A stretch of DNA of 64,000 nt from Pyrenochaeta sp. MPI-SDFR-AT-0127 (lineage: Eukaryota; Ascomycota; Dothideomycetes; Pleosporales; Cucurbitariaceae), in contig JAGTJM010000071.1 in assembly GCA_020747015.1 (NCBI GenBank), positions 1 to 64,000 of the forward strand, read 5' to 3'. Shown one piece after another: positions 11,925 through 23,292 of this stretch (position 1 is its first letter; every line of letters starts with the position of its first letter). A program made the translations under genes and the position numbers. Under the pieces are notes generated by a model, which was given only the letters and a program-made list of their open reading frames with translations, did not search any database and was not told where the DNA came from.

Positions 11925-14223
11925 ACGTCATAACTTTCAATTGAGCATACCCACGGGTAGGCTATGACTTTACACGATCATTGCATAAGGATTGGTCTTC
12001 TCTTCAAGTAGATATCCTTGGTGTCGGAAAGGGTAATTGTAATTAGCTGGGGACGGTGTTGGTAGAATTAGAACTTGAAAATTCGAAATCTACCACCTTA
12101 CTCGTGATACTTTGACGTCTTTGCTTTCCCATCTGTGAATTACTGCAACTTGAATTGGACTCGTTTGCTATTGTGAATTGACTTTGATCGCGCCACGAGC
12201 CATGTTCCACAACAGTATCAATGTTTCGTCTCCGTAACTTGTTGCAGGTGCCATTGGTTGACGATAGGTATTGGAAGATCCAATATTTGTTGCGCACAGC
12301 TGTGATGCCTCAGGCCACCATCTTCCCTGGAAAATTACGACATTAGAATCTACGACAATAGTCAATGTTGTACCCCAAGAACATTTGAGCGCAACCTGGG
12401 CCATTTCGCAGGGCAGCAGCACTCCCTGGTCCTTCATCGCCGCACCTGCTGATCTCATGTATTTCTCATATACGATAGCAAGTTCAATTGCTATATCCTC
12501 ACAGAGCCTTACCTGAAGCTTTCTTCATTACAAATTTTCCATCTTCACAATGTAACGACGACTTGACTGACGTTCGAACAGACTCATCTCTAGTGATCTC
12601 CGCTACCCGTCCTTCCCTTGCCTTTTCCTTGCCTTTTCCCTGGCCCCGGTGCACCGATATATCACAGAGGAAATGAGCGGTACCACCCGACACGCGTCCC
12701 TGTCTGGGGGAAGCAGCAAGGCAGCCCTGCACCCACAACTGTATTTCAACGTCGAGCCTGGAGAGTCTGAGCGTTTGATTGTCGCAATGTTTGCCCAGTA
12801 TTGGGTGCGGCAACGCCCCTGGCAATATCCCATCTGTTTGTTGTGGTGTTGAACAAAGGCGCATACTCCGCAAACCCGTCACCTCGTTATTGCACGGCAT
12901 ATTGCTTCAATGCAAGGCACTTGTTTTTTCAACATTGACACCTTTTTCAGATGTCGTCGCATTGTCTTAGTCGCACATGGGTTCCATGAGACACGTCATG
13001 ACGAAACAAGCCATCCGTTAACGTGGGGCGACGCGCAAGGGAGCACGCGGTACGGGAACATCTTTGCTTGGTACGACAAGCGAGTGCAAGCGATGTTCTA
13101 CGAACCATGAGCGCGGTAGGTAACATCAAACTACTTGCGAATCATTTGTCGTTTCCATGTTGTCGTTTGTGTTCGGGTTTGGTTGGTCAGCCTACTCCAG
13201 CAATGCTAGAACAACTAAGCCAAACCAGATACGAGTAGTGCGCGGCTGAACGATTGATACGCTGAGTACATCTCGTGACGCTTTCGGAAGCCTGACTGTG
13301 CATCGTTGAGCACAAAAGTGTCGCTTTCGAACCGCGTGGGCCACAGTAAGGGCTGTCCATGCGGTCTGTGTATGTCATAAATGGAGATGACTGTGACAAA
13401 AAGCATAAGATAATTTAGTACCTGCGACAGCGATGAGTGTAGAGATTTTGTGCGAAAATATATGCAAATGGGTCCCTTCTTCTTGTCTGTACAGTAACCA
13501 GAATCGACACTTTGTAGGTGTTAGGGAGAGCTATTCCTACAAAATCCTTCGAGAGAAGGGAAAAGGATGGCTTTGCAAAAGTACCAGTTCACAATGTTGA
13601 GCTGGCAGTCTTATCCTGTTTCAGCCTTAATTAGAGTATCTTTAGATTCTCAATCAACATCTTTTAGCACACGCACGATCTTTCCTAATGTTTCTCCAGT
13701 CCTGAGGCCGACAAGCCACATGGTGAGGACATCCAATCGCATGACTAGTCTGCAGCCACACATTGCGCCAGTCGGGGATCATGCGGGGTGCCGAATCGTG
13801 TTCGCTAAGCGAAACAGTGTCACCAACCAAATATTCTGCACCCCAAAGGCCCTTAGAGGCCTTGATTTAATATGCAGGAACCAGAGACGCCGCCGTTTTA
13901 GGTAAGACTGGGAATAGATCAGTCTTTGCTAGCGAGGTCACAACTACAAGCTAAGAAGCAATTCCGAGGCTTGACCAGTTCACCATGGTTCTCGACTAAC
14001 TTTCTTTGGCACCTTTCCATGGATCAAATGGATCGATTTGGGGTTAAACCTCGAGGCTAGGAAGAAACTGGCACTGGCATACCCCAGGGCGAATTGATTT
14101 CCGGATGGAAGAGGTGGGGATGGAGACATAGGTTCGGTACACGAGCTGTTAGTCGAAATCTACGATTTCGGAACGGAGTTGTAGGAGTTTTGCGCGGGCT
14201 TGGATGGTCCAAAGCAACAGAAG
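11925..14223. other. Intergenic, no gene seen
   Basis: About 2.3 kb. Open frames such as 12499-12900 (minus) and 13567-13905 (plus) have no recognisable features and are not supported. It contains the 3' region of the GPI-protein gene and the promoter of the But2-domain gene. Confidence 0.45.
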
Positions 14224-14231
14224 TATAAATA
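14224..14231 (+). promoter_or_regulatory. TATA box of the But2-domain gene
   Basis: TATAAATA lies 150 bp upstream of the ATG at 14381, an acceptable spacing for a TATA element plus leader. Assigned by position. Confidence 0.5.
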
Positions 14232-14380
14232 GTTGAAGACTGTTCGTGGGAATGAGCCTACTGGTTGCCCAAGTTCACGAGTTCATACATACGGTTCACA
14301 TTACCTAGTGGCCATTTTATATCTTACTGGTCACTTTCGGTGTCATACGTCCAAGGCTCATCCTCCCACACTCTCTCAAC

Positions 14381-15046
14381 ATGAAGGCCATTGCTGTCCT
14401 CTCTGGACTCTTGGTGTCAGTGTTGGCCGCGCCCACCACGCCAGCGCTGGATACTCGTACATTGATTCCCAAAGGAAAGTGCCCGGCCAACGCATTTCAA
14501 CCCAACGGGAAGCTCCCCACTGGCAGCATATCGACCTCGCTTCTCGTCCCCATCAGCTCAAAGAATCCCAACAAAGCTTACCCGGCCACTCAGTGGGCAA
14601 CCGTAACACCCAACGATATGTGCACAATCTTCAACCTCGTGCTCGACTCCGATGCAGTACAAGGCAAAGTCTGCAGCCTTGTTTTCGATTTCCCTGGGTT
14701 GCTCCAAGCACCAGGCCTCTTCGCGTTCTTCGGCAGCGGAAAATTCACATTCACTGGCTACGCCATCAATTCCGGTGCTGTGGCTGGACAAACCACCTAC
14801 AACAAGCAACCAAGTCCTGGACCAAGCCCGCCATTCCCACCTCCAGCACTCAAGCCGGGCAACAGCTACGTTATCAATTCTGCGCCCTGCGGCATTCCCC
14901 CAGGTATCGGCAAGGTCACGGTCTCGGGAGCACTTTGCTCAAAGGACACAACCTTGATATTCAAGCAGAGTAACCAAATCTGTCCGCTAGGCTTCTATGT
15001 TGTACTCACGGATGCTCCAAAAACTTCCGAGCCTGTACCTCACTAG
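14381..15046 (+). CDS. Secreted protein with But2 C-terminal domain
   Basis: Single exon, 221 residues. A signal peptide (MKAIAVLSGLLVSVLAAP, cleavage near residue 16-18) is followed by a polar stretch. The remainder resembles the 'ubiquitin 3 binding protein But2 C-terminal' family (PF09792): a TVTPNDMCTIFNL motif, a CSLVFDFP core, alternating GSGKFTFTGY strands, a proline-rich loop (about residues 145-165) and the closing ICPLGFYVVL segment. Fungal members are mostly small secreted or wall-surface proteins. The domain name comes from the yeast But2 homology and does not imply ubiquitin binding here. Five cysteines after the signal peptide could form disulphides. The function is unknown; a surface or effector-like role is only inference. 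Confidence 0.82.
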   Translation: MKAIAVLSGLLVSVLAAPTTPALDTRTLIPKGKCPANAFQPNGKLPTGSISTSLLVPISSKNPNKAYPATQWATVTPNDMCTIFNLVLDSDAVQGKVCSLVFDFPGLLQAPGLFAFFGSGKFTFTGYAINSGAVAGQTTYNKQPSPGPSPPFPPPALKPGNSYVINSAPCGIPPGIGKVTVSGALCSKDTTLIFKQSNQICPLGFYVVLTDAPKTSEPVPH

Positions 15047-15162
15047 GAAGGGTTAGTGAACATGTAAATAGCGAAGACGACAGGGAAGAAGAAAGGTTCT
15101 CCTTCATGTATATACTTTCAATGTATGGATTTTGATTCATTTATTTCGATCTCAGAGGCATA

Positions 15163-17330
15163 TTAAGCTAGAACGATGCTTTGCCTCTTTTCGTTTACGA
15201 ATTTGACCGGTTGTTCTAACGTCTGCTTCAGATACTGAGCATCGGTGATAGGTTCTCCCGTCTTTCGATCTCGCACACGACCATGTTTGAACTTGTAGTC
15301 CTCGATGTCGTCTTCGTCGAACATTATGAACCCGACTCTCTCATAATACTCTTCTCTTTCCGCAAGAACTACAAAAGACATCCTTCGGCTAGAATGGTCT
15401 CGATAGATTACAACGCCTAGGAAAGTTGAATCTAGTGCTTGTCCTACCTGGTCGAGCGAGACATATGAAATAATATCTAGATCATTTGTGAGCTGGATTG
15501 TGGCTCCGACTTCCTTTTCGTTGATGTTGGCTAATGTAATTGGTATTGTCGAAGCTTGAAAAAGTTCGAGTCTTGCAGGCGCTTCAGTTGAGCCCGAGTC
15601 TCGCAGCACTTGCCCGCTCTTCACGTATTCCTCCATTGTCTGAGAGCCTGTAGGGCCCAATATGCGCACATCGATGTCATCAGGTACCATCATTTGATCT
15701 TGGTAGCTGTACTGTGCGGGTCCATCCCAGGCGATGGTTGACCATGTCGGAAAGCCAGCGCGTCGGTGGCAAGGGTCGTCGTGATACCAATTCAGTGCAA
15801 TCTCGTAGGACTCACCACGACTTGATGAAACCCGGTTCACTCTACTATAGAGTGCCAGTGGAACACCCCATATGTGATACACAGGGTCTTCATCATTCCC
15901 TGAAAGGTGATCGAGTATACCAAGTATGGCATTGAGTGCATCAGAGCTGTATGTGAGACGACGTTCACTGAAGGCTTTCATGTGCCTTCCAGCAACATTT
16001 AAATTCTTACTCTGCACGTTCCAGTCATCTTGCGCCGGCATTGGAGAATTCCAAGGTACGAAGAGTTGAAGCATGCGGTGACCATGAATGTCTCCTAACA
16101 TGTAGTCCTCTCCAATTATATCACTCCTCATGTCTTGATTGCAGACGTATAACATCGTAGAGTCCGTGAAAAACAACCGACGACGTGATAGGTAGCCTTC
16201 TTGAAATGTCCATGCTCTGTATGCCCAGGTAGTATTGTAAACGTCTTCTACAGCGGCCACAGTGGTAAGTACCAACGCGACAGAGCCAACAACTTGCCCA
16301 TACGGCATAGATACTTGTCTAGGAAGACTTATGCCTGGCAGTCCATGCTTTGGCCCGTTACCGGCTGCTGCCACAATGGTCAGTGCAGCAGAAGAGTATA
16401 TCGCCCCCATTTGTCGAATCTGTCGCATTTTGTGCTCTGGGTCATTCTGATTGATGCAGTATCTATCAACCCATAGGTAGCGGAAACCAAGTCGCTTGGT
16501 GACTGAAATGGCGTCCTCGATTGTGCGTGAGCGTTGAGCAGGAAGTGAAGGAAACACATAGTTCTCCTCAGCAAATTCGGATGGTGGGCCCCAAACGTAT
16601 GAAAGCGCTACATAGGCGAAAGTCTCCGGCGCTGAACATATGAGCAATGTCTCGCAGTCAATTACCCTCAGATCCTGAAGTTTGCTTGTATCGTCAGGCT
16701 GACACGCTGTGCTGTGAGATGCAGTGCAATCATTGATCCAATCTCGAACGATATTAAGATCTACAAAGTCGAGAGTTGGACGAGGAAAAGGTAGGTTCGC
16801 TTCAAAGCTGTCTAGGATTCCTAGGTATCCATATAGATCAGGATGTGCAACTTTCGGGACAGCTACGCCTTCGCCTGGGAAAAAGCAAATTCTTCCTTTG
16901 AAATGGCTTCCAGGAGCTGCTGGTACACATCCAATGAACTTGAGCCATCCAAATGCTTTTATCGTCCCAAGAAGATGACAGATTCTACAGGGTGAGTCAC
17001 CCAACTGTTGCCGCCTTTCGTCAATCACAGGACGACGATCTCCATCTGCAGCGTAACGAGGGTCTCCAGGAAGCTCTGCCCAAGGAATAGCGGCACATCG
17101 GTTGCAAAGGCGTGCTAGAAACCCAGACTTTTCCGTACGGGGATCTTCTCTGACTGAGTGTGGCTGTTGCGGACACGATCAGATTAAACTATATCATTGA
17201 TGCGTATCGTGGCTATACCATGCCAATTAAATGCCTATCCTCTGTGTCCCATCCTGATAGAGGGTCCTGTTTTTTGAATTAATCATACATAAAGTTCTTT
17301 AGAAAATCTACTGACCTTGCTCATGGTCAT
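15163..17330 (-). CDS. HET-domain (heterokaryon incompatibility) protein
   Basis: The model has exons 17316-17330, 17219-17266 and 15163-17163, separated by introns of 49 and 55 bp. All junctions are phase 0, giving about 687 residues. The last exon alone carries all recognisable sequence. Near the N terminus are two CxxC pairs (LCNRC and CRICH) that could form a metal-binding knuckle. The HET core follows: YVALSYVWG, then DAISVTKRLGFRYLWVDRYC with INQND, then RQMGAIYSSAALTIVAAAG. The C-terminal half is variable. HET domains trigger cell death when different individuals fuse, usually downstream of allele-specific recognition. Whether this copy acts in incompatibility is unknown. The 15-nt first exon is the least certain part; an alternative start in exon 3 is possible. 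Confidence 0.85.
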
Positions 17331-18336
17331 GGTGTAATGAAGTCAAGTCTTTACACATAGATCAAGGAGTTTTCTTGTAGACTTCAGGGATATAATGGGA
17401 TCAAATTCGTCACGCGTGATTGCAAGCGATTATGGTAAATGTCGACGAACATGGGCTGCCCGCGAGTCGAGTGAGCTGTTGCCCCGCACATTCTCCATCA
17501 GCACTAGTGCTCAGTGCACGGTTCTCTACATCAAAACTCCCATTCTCTTCCGCTCTTGCTGTCCTTGACAACACGCATTTGTGCATGTATTGACATAGGG
17601 CTCACTTTTGATAGCACCTCAGATGATGGGATACACGACTCCGACAACTTGCTACTGTTATCTTTGGTATAGTCTTGACCTCATTGATTCCTTTACGCGG
17701 TGCTATGGACAAGTTTCCGCCTCACTTCGACTTTGAGGCAGTAACAGCCGCTTGGGGCGGACCTAATGGAAAGACTAGGAAGCATCGAATTCCTGCCTAT
17801 ATCTTTTTTTTGACAGCGAGGCCATGTGTAATCGGCTTTGCCTATCTTTATGTTTGGTAGCCGAGGATCAAGTATGGATGCACGCAAATACCCATGGTAC
17901 TTGGTATTGGAGTATCCAGAGGAGATGTACTAGCGTTTCAACCTGTAGTCTACATCTACACTGCCTTCGCCAGAATGTCCCTGTATCTCCCTCGATTGTC
18001 ACCCCACGGTCATGACATCCTTCCTCACAGAACAAAATAGAGCTCAGGCAGGGATTGCGGGTAATATCGCCATCCCGGATGCCGACAACGCTCTTGGATG
18101 CAAACAAGTATAGAGAATGTCGCTCATCTGTTTGCCAAGTAGATGCCGAGACAATGAAGTATACAAGGTATGCGCCAGCTTCCTATTCGAGCTTCGTTGC
18201 CAAGCGGAACGACATGACGAATATGCGTCTTCCCCTCAACTACACGGTCAAATTCTACGACGGATCGCAATAGGAAGCTACTTTTGCATCATAACTTCCT
18301 AGGCCTGGAGATAAGATATTAGCAGGGATGAGGAGG
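17331..18336. other. Divergent intergenic region, no gene seen
   Basis: About 1 kb separating the minus-strand HET gene from the plus-strand carboxypeptidase gene, so it should hold both promoters. Short frames at 17675-17860 and 18055-18273 have no family features. Confidence 0.45.
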
Positions 18337-18344
18337 TATAAAAT
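18337..18344 (+). promoter_or_regulatory. TATA box of the carboxypeptidase gene
   Basis: TATAAAAT lies 63-70 bp upstream of the ATG at 18407, giving a short leader. Good match in sequence and spacing. Confidence 0.55.
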
Positions 18345-18406
18345 AGCGCTTGGGATGCATTTGCTACATTTTCGATCAACCTCGCGAAGACGATCGAAAA
18401 GGCAAA

Positions 18407-19799
18407 ATGAGGATCTCAAAGTTGATATTGCTTGCTCCGCTGACAGCAGCGTCACCCTTCCAAAACACAGATACACTGGCTGTTCGAGATGCAGAGGTTA
18501 ATTACGATGGGTATCATGTTTACAGTGTGACTCCATCTTCCGCTCAAGAAGCCCGTGATCTTTCAGAGCGCTTCTCGACCTATCACACTCACCCGATCCG
18601 GAACACATTGTCCATTGCCATTCCACCCCATGAAGTCGAGTCTTTCAATGCCCTCGGCCTGAAAGCTCGCCTCGTCAACACAGACCTGGGCAGCTACATT
18701 CGCTCCACCGACAAGGACCCGTCTTACAATGGCGCACTACACAAGCGTGGCGAGCTTCCAGACTTATCATGGTTCGACACCTATCATCCGTATGCAGACC
18801 ACTTGCAGTACTGGGATGATCTGGTGAACGCATTCCCCAAGAACTCCAAGAAATTTCCCATCGGAAAGAGTTTTGAGAACCGGACCATATACGCGTTTCA
18901 CCTGCATGGCGAGGACCAAACGGGCTATGGCAAAAAGAACGGCGAGAAACCCGTCATTCTATGGCATGCCACCGTGCACGCACGCGAGTGGATATCGACG
19001 ATGGGTAAGGCGCAATAGCGATCGGTCAGAGTAAAGAGCTAACGTTCATTTTTCAGTGATTGAGTACCTCGCCTACCAGCTCATTGACGGGTACAAATCC
19101 GGAGACGCAAATGTGACAGCTTTCTTGGACTACTACGACTTCTACCTCGTCCCGTTCCACAACCCAGACGGCTTTGTCTACACGCAGACCAACGATCGCT
19201 TATGGCGCAAAAACCGTCAGCCTCGTCCTACTACCAACAGCAGGTGCATCGGGACCGACGGCAACCGCAATTGGAAATTTGAATGGGACGCGCAGCCCCC
19301 GGAAGGTGGCTCCACACCTGACCCCTGCGGGCAAACTTATCGTGGACTCGCGCCAGGTGACACACCAGAGAACCAGGCTCTTGATGGTCTATCCGCGAAA
19401 TTGGCTAGCCAAGGGGCGGGGATAAGGTCTTTTATTGATTTCCACTCGTATAGCCAGCTCATTCTTACACCGTATGGATATACCTGCGATCCGCTTCCAG
19501 AGTCTCTACCACGAATGCTCGAAGTAGCGGGCGGAACAGCGCGGGCCATCGAGAGTGCAAGTACGAGGAATAGCACGTATGAGTTTGGTCCGGGTTGCCA
19601 GATTCTTTACTTCTCAACTGGCAATTCTCGAGACCATCATTATGCGCAGCATGGTGCTAATCATTCTTGGACGTTGGAGTTAAGCCCGGCTAATGAAGCA
19701 GGCGGTGGCTTTGTTTTGCCTCCCAGGGAAATTTGGCCGGTCGTTAAAGAACAGTGGGCAGGTCAGTTGTGGTTGTTGAACAATGTATGGGAAGACTAA
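18407..19799 (+). CDS. Secreted zinc metallocarboxypeptidase, family M14
   Basis: Exons 18407-19004 and 19057-19799, with a 52-bp intron (CTAAC branch point, phase 1), give 446 residues. A short signal peptide (MRISKLILLAPLTAAS) is followed by a propeptide of about 100 residues resembling the M14 activation domain, then the catalytic domain. Zinc ligands are visible as HARE at about 191-194 and the His in DFHSYSQ at about 329. The catalytic Glu is in WTLELSP at about 407. The family removes C-terminal residues from peptides outside the cell after cleavage of the propeptide. A basic site before the mature enzyme (ALHKRGELP) is a plausible processing point. All key residues are present, so the enzyme is probably active. 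A-type versus B-type specificity cannot be fixed with confidence. Confidence 0.93.
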
Positions 19800-20499
19800 A
19801 AGACTTTGGATTCCTTTGTAGTGGGGATAGGTACCTGGACCATAAGATCCGGTACAGTATGGGATCTAGACCAACAAGCTACATTCAAAGAGCCCTGCAA
19901 GCAGCCGCTAGCTCACGTTGACCATTAACATCTTTCATAGCAATGACCCTCTCCAAAAAATCATACGTTGATGAAAATACTCTATTGCTCTTCGCCGTGA
20001 CAGCGATATTGGCTTTCCGTGACAGACCTACTGCCGTTGTAACACCTTGGTATGACATAAATAAATTGGCAAAAAGCTTGCACACAGTGTACCAGCAGCT
20101 GTGTGCGTATATAGAAAGGTCGAAGGAGAGCTGTCAGACATTATGCTCGCGCAACATAAAAGATGGCCTCCTATAGTAGAGCTCGTATCTGACTTCTTAA
20201 TTTTTTGCGTGAGAGGAATGAGGAAGTGATTGTAACTTTCTCGAAGGTGAACCGTGATGAAGTGATTGAGTATATCAGAAATGACGAGGAACTCTGCAAT
20301 GAACGCTGGTTGACTGGATCAACTACGGTGACACTACTTCATTAACCGTGTCTTCAATGCCTCCCCTCAAGATATAGTGACTGTCCTTCTTCATGGCTGT
20401 ATTCTTGACAACCGACTGAGAGCATCGTGTAAACGGAATTGGTTTTTGATAGTTGCTGTTCAATGACTGCTCGTTGAAAGCTGAGTGACAACGGATATT
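19800..20499. other. Convergent intergenic region, no gene seen
   Basis: About 0.7 kb between the 3' ends of the carboxypeptidase gene (plus) and the homeodomain gene (minus). No supported gene; expected to hold both 3' untranslated regions. Confidence 0.5.
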
Positions 20500-23292
20500 T
20501 CAGTCATCATCGTCTCCAAGCGTTAGTTCCATCATACCACTAGCCCCGCGTCTCTCAGGCTTGATAGCCCATCGCACAGCTGCCATGCTCACAAGACCTG
20601 CAGTCATCACCAATGAGGCGACGTAGGGCTTCGGCATCTCTTCGATAACGGCTTGGTTGTCTCTTGGAAGCCCCGGCGGCTTAGAGTTGTGCGAGTAAAA
20701 GATGCGCGATGAAAGAAACGGCACATAGGTGCTGAGGCGAAAGAAGCGAGGACTATTAATCTCAGTTTTCGATGTGGTGGTATCAGCACGCTGTCGTGGG
20801 GTTTTGCTAGCGCCTGTCGGTGTGTGTTGTGGGTCTTCGCGAGCCTTCTTGCGTGCAGGAGTCTGCTTCTTTACATGTGCCTGGTCCTTCTTCTCGGTTG
20901 CTGGCAGAGTCGCGACATTTTTCTCGGCAACGAAAGGACCGAGTGGATTTACATCGAGCTCCATAAGACATGGTTGCCAGCTCTCGTTGAACTCCACAGG
21001 CTCAAACGATGCTCCCTTGTTGCGCATGAAACTCTGCTCGATCACAGAGCTGCCTTGCAAAAGCGCAGGTTGCGATGCACCGTGGAAGTTATGCAAATGC
21101 TGGAGAAACGCTTCTTCTGAAGTGTAGAATTCCTGATTGCATGAGCGGTAGCGATGGTAGTTTTGGGCATGTTCAACATGGAATGTTCGATATCCTGCGC
21201 CGCAAAGATGGCAATGATGTGCCTTTGCGGAGGGGAAATCGGGACACAGAGGCGGGCCTGCATTGTCCGCAGCGACGTCATCAAAATTCCGGAGAAATCG
21301 ACAGCTCCAAACCTTGCAATGCGAATGCTGGTTCATTGCTTGCAGGTCTGTGAACACCTTGAGGCAATAGCGACAACGGAAAGATTCGAAGGGCGATGCA
21401 GAATACAAATTCTCCAAGTGGTTTTCTTTGCGTTCACCCCACCAGACGGAGCGATCGAGTTCGCGAGCAATAAGATGCTCAGCGACATGTTCACAGCGTT
21501 CAGACCAGTCTTTCAACTTCTTGCCACAAAAGCCACAATGAAGCATAGGATCGTCACGTTTCATCGGAGCACCAAAGCGGCGCCATTTCATAGCGAGGTC
21601 TTTACATCCAAAGTTGTTTCCCTCTGTAGCCATCAGCCGAGCCTGGCAGCCGACGCGAACGGAAGGATGTTTTGCGTTAGCAAAGTGGACGTGGTGGAGG
21701 TGCTGAACGAAGTGGTCGCGGCGATAGAATGTTCTCTGCGACTCGGGCTTTTGTTGACATTGTTGGTACTTGTGCGCAGCCATGTGGGCATCGTCAGGAT
21801 GAGCTTGGCCGCAAAAAGGGCAGGACTGGAGCAAGGAGCTCTTGGTGTCACAACAGATCCAAGTTGTTCGGAGGGCATGTACTGAATCTTCATGTCTGAT
21901 CCATTCGTATTTGGTCTTGAAGGCACGAGGACAAAATGTGCAAAAGAATGGCAGATCTTGTTGAGGTTCACCCGCGCTGTTGACACCATTGAACTTCTGG
22001 CGAGTGTAAGGCGACTCCTTCCAGGCCATACGCCGTCGACCACGTCTTCGGTCTCGACCAAACGATGAGATGTTGCTGCAGCTACCGCTCGATGAGACTG
22101 TATATGTCGTTGGAGCCGTGCCCTCGGAAGACGTGATTGAAGTCATAACCGAGCCTCTTCTTTCTCCTCTGGAATCAGACCATGCATCATTTTCAAAGTC
22201 ACCACTCCCGCTAAGAGAGCTATTGTCGATAGCTGCTTGCACGGCGGAGAACTCGACTGCTTCTTCTTGATAGGATTGCGCAAGATACACTGCTAGCGGT
22301 GGCTGAGGTGGCTGAGCCGCTTTATCGGCATGCTTGTCGAGAGCATCCAGACTGTCTTTTGACAGCTTTGAGTTCAGCGACCGAGTACTATCATTAGGCA
22401 TCTCTTGAATGGGAGATTGAGAGTCTACACGTGTGAGCATGAGTACTGATTGATTGAGAAATGGGGGTTTACCTTCACCCTTCTTCCTGGCTCGGGTATT
22501 GTTGAACCAATTGCGAACTTTCTTCACGTCGAGATTGGCTTGATGTGCAATAATGTCCATTTCCCAAGAACAAGGATACGGATTCGCCGCAAATTCATCT
22601 TCTAGAATCTGTCGTGCTTCGAGTGGAATGCGGCTTTGAGGACCTTTACGCTTGGCTGACGCCGGCTTCCAGCTGGCGGTAGAGGCTTGGCGGAGAGGTG
22701 CAGATGGGCGAGCTCGAGATTGGACAAGAGCAGCCTCCTGTGATGGTGGACTGTTGCTAATAGACCCTGACTGACCACTCTTGGACAAGACTGACCCTTG
22801 CGGCAAGCCAAACATTCCCGTGATGCCTTCTTCTTCATGACGGCCCATAAGCTCTAGATTCTCACGTGCAGGGAAAGATGATGAAGGTGTGAAGTTGGAG
22901 TGGGGCTCGTGACCATGTGTTGGAAAATTGACCACCGTAGCGCCATTCACATGCCATGGAGGATTTACTGATGAGTCGGCACTTTCATCTCCTGTTGTTG
23001 ATGATGATGATTGACCAGGCGTCTCCACAAGCGACCACTGATGAGTATCTTGACTGATAGAAGCCTCTCCATAGGCATTTTGCATGTGCATATCGTAGGG
23101 CAAGAATGAGTCTGCAGGACAGATGGTTGTTGATTCGGTTGGTGCCCAGTCCATGGCCATTATATCTTGCGGAAGGTCAAAAGCGTCAGGCTGTTGCTGA
23201 CGAGGTCCGTCATTTGAGTGGAGGCCATGATCATGCTCTAGGGCGGCAAAGTCAAAGAACTCGTCCAGGCTATCAAACGTGGTGGTGGCCAT
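20500..23292 (-). CDS. Homeodomain plus C2H2 zinc-finger transcription factor
   Basis: The frame runs without a stop over the whole span. A 48-bp stretch at 22425-22472 (GTAAAC...TAG, both ends phase 1) is a likely in-frame intron, leaving about 914 residues. The start chosen is MATTTFDSLDEF at 23292; an in-frame upstream ATG at 23352 exists. A homeodomain lies at about residues 208-268, with the recognition helix VKKVRNWFNNTRARKK. After a Ser-rich linker come several C2H2/C2HC fingers (about 430-740): FCTFCPRAF, CPFCGQAH, CGFCGKKL, CRYCLKVF and CHLCGAGY. Near the C terminus a hydrophobic stretch (VASLVMTAGLVSMAAVRWAI) could be a membrane helix. It shares a 552-bp divergent promoter with UTP15. 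A homeodomain joined to C2H2 fingers recurs in filamentous ascomycetes; target genes are unknown. Confidence 0.87.
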   Translation of the reverse strand: MATTTFDSLDEFFDFAALEHDHGLHSNDGPRQQQPDAFDLPQDIMAMDWAPTESTTICPADSFLPYDMHMQNAYGEASISQDTHQWSLVETPGQSSSSTTGDESADSSVNPPWHVNGATVVNFPTHGHEPHSNFTPSSSFPARENLELMGRHEEEGITGMFGLPQGSVLSKSGQSGSISNSPPSQEAALVQSRARPSAPLRQASTASWKPASAKRKGPQSRIPLEARQILEDEFAANPYPCSWEMDIIAHQANLDVKKVRNWFNNTRARKKGEGKPPFLNQSVLMLTRVDSQSPIQEMPNDSTRSLNSKLSKDSLDALDKHADKAAQPPQPPLAVYLAQSYQEEAVEFSAVQAAIDNSSLSGSGDFENDAWSDSRGERRGSVMTSITSSEGTAPTTYTVSSSGSCSNISSFGRDRRRGRRRMAWKESPYTRQKFNGVNSAGEPQQDLPFFCTFCPRAFKTKYEWIRHEDSVHALRTTWICCDTKSSLLQSCPFCGQAHPDDAHMAAHKYQQCQQKPESQRTFYRRDHFVQHLHHVHFANAKHPSVRVGCQARLMATEGNNFGCKDLAMKWRRFGAPMKRDDPMLHCGFCGKKLKDWSERCEHVAEHLIARELDRSVWWGERKENHLENLYSASPFESFRCRYCLKVFTDLQAMNQHSHCKVWSCRFLRNFDDVAADNAGPPLCPDFPSAKAHHCHLCGAGYRTFHVEHAQNYHRYRSCNQEFYTSEEAFLQHLHNFHGASQPALLQGSSVIEQSFMRNKGASFEPVEFNESWQPCLMELDVNPLGPFVAEKNVATLPATEKKDQAHVKKQTPARKKAREDPQHTPTGASKTPRQRADTTTSKTEINSPRFFRLSTYVPFLSSRIFYSHNSKPPGLPRDNQAVIEEMPKPYVASLVMTAGLVSMAAVRWAIKPERRGASGMMELTLGDDDD

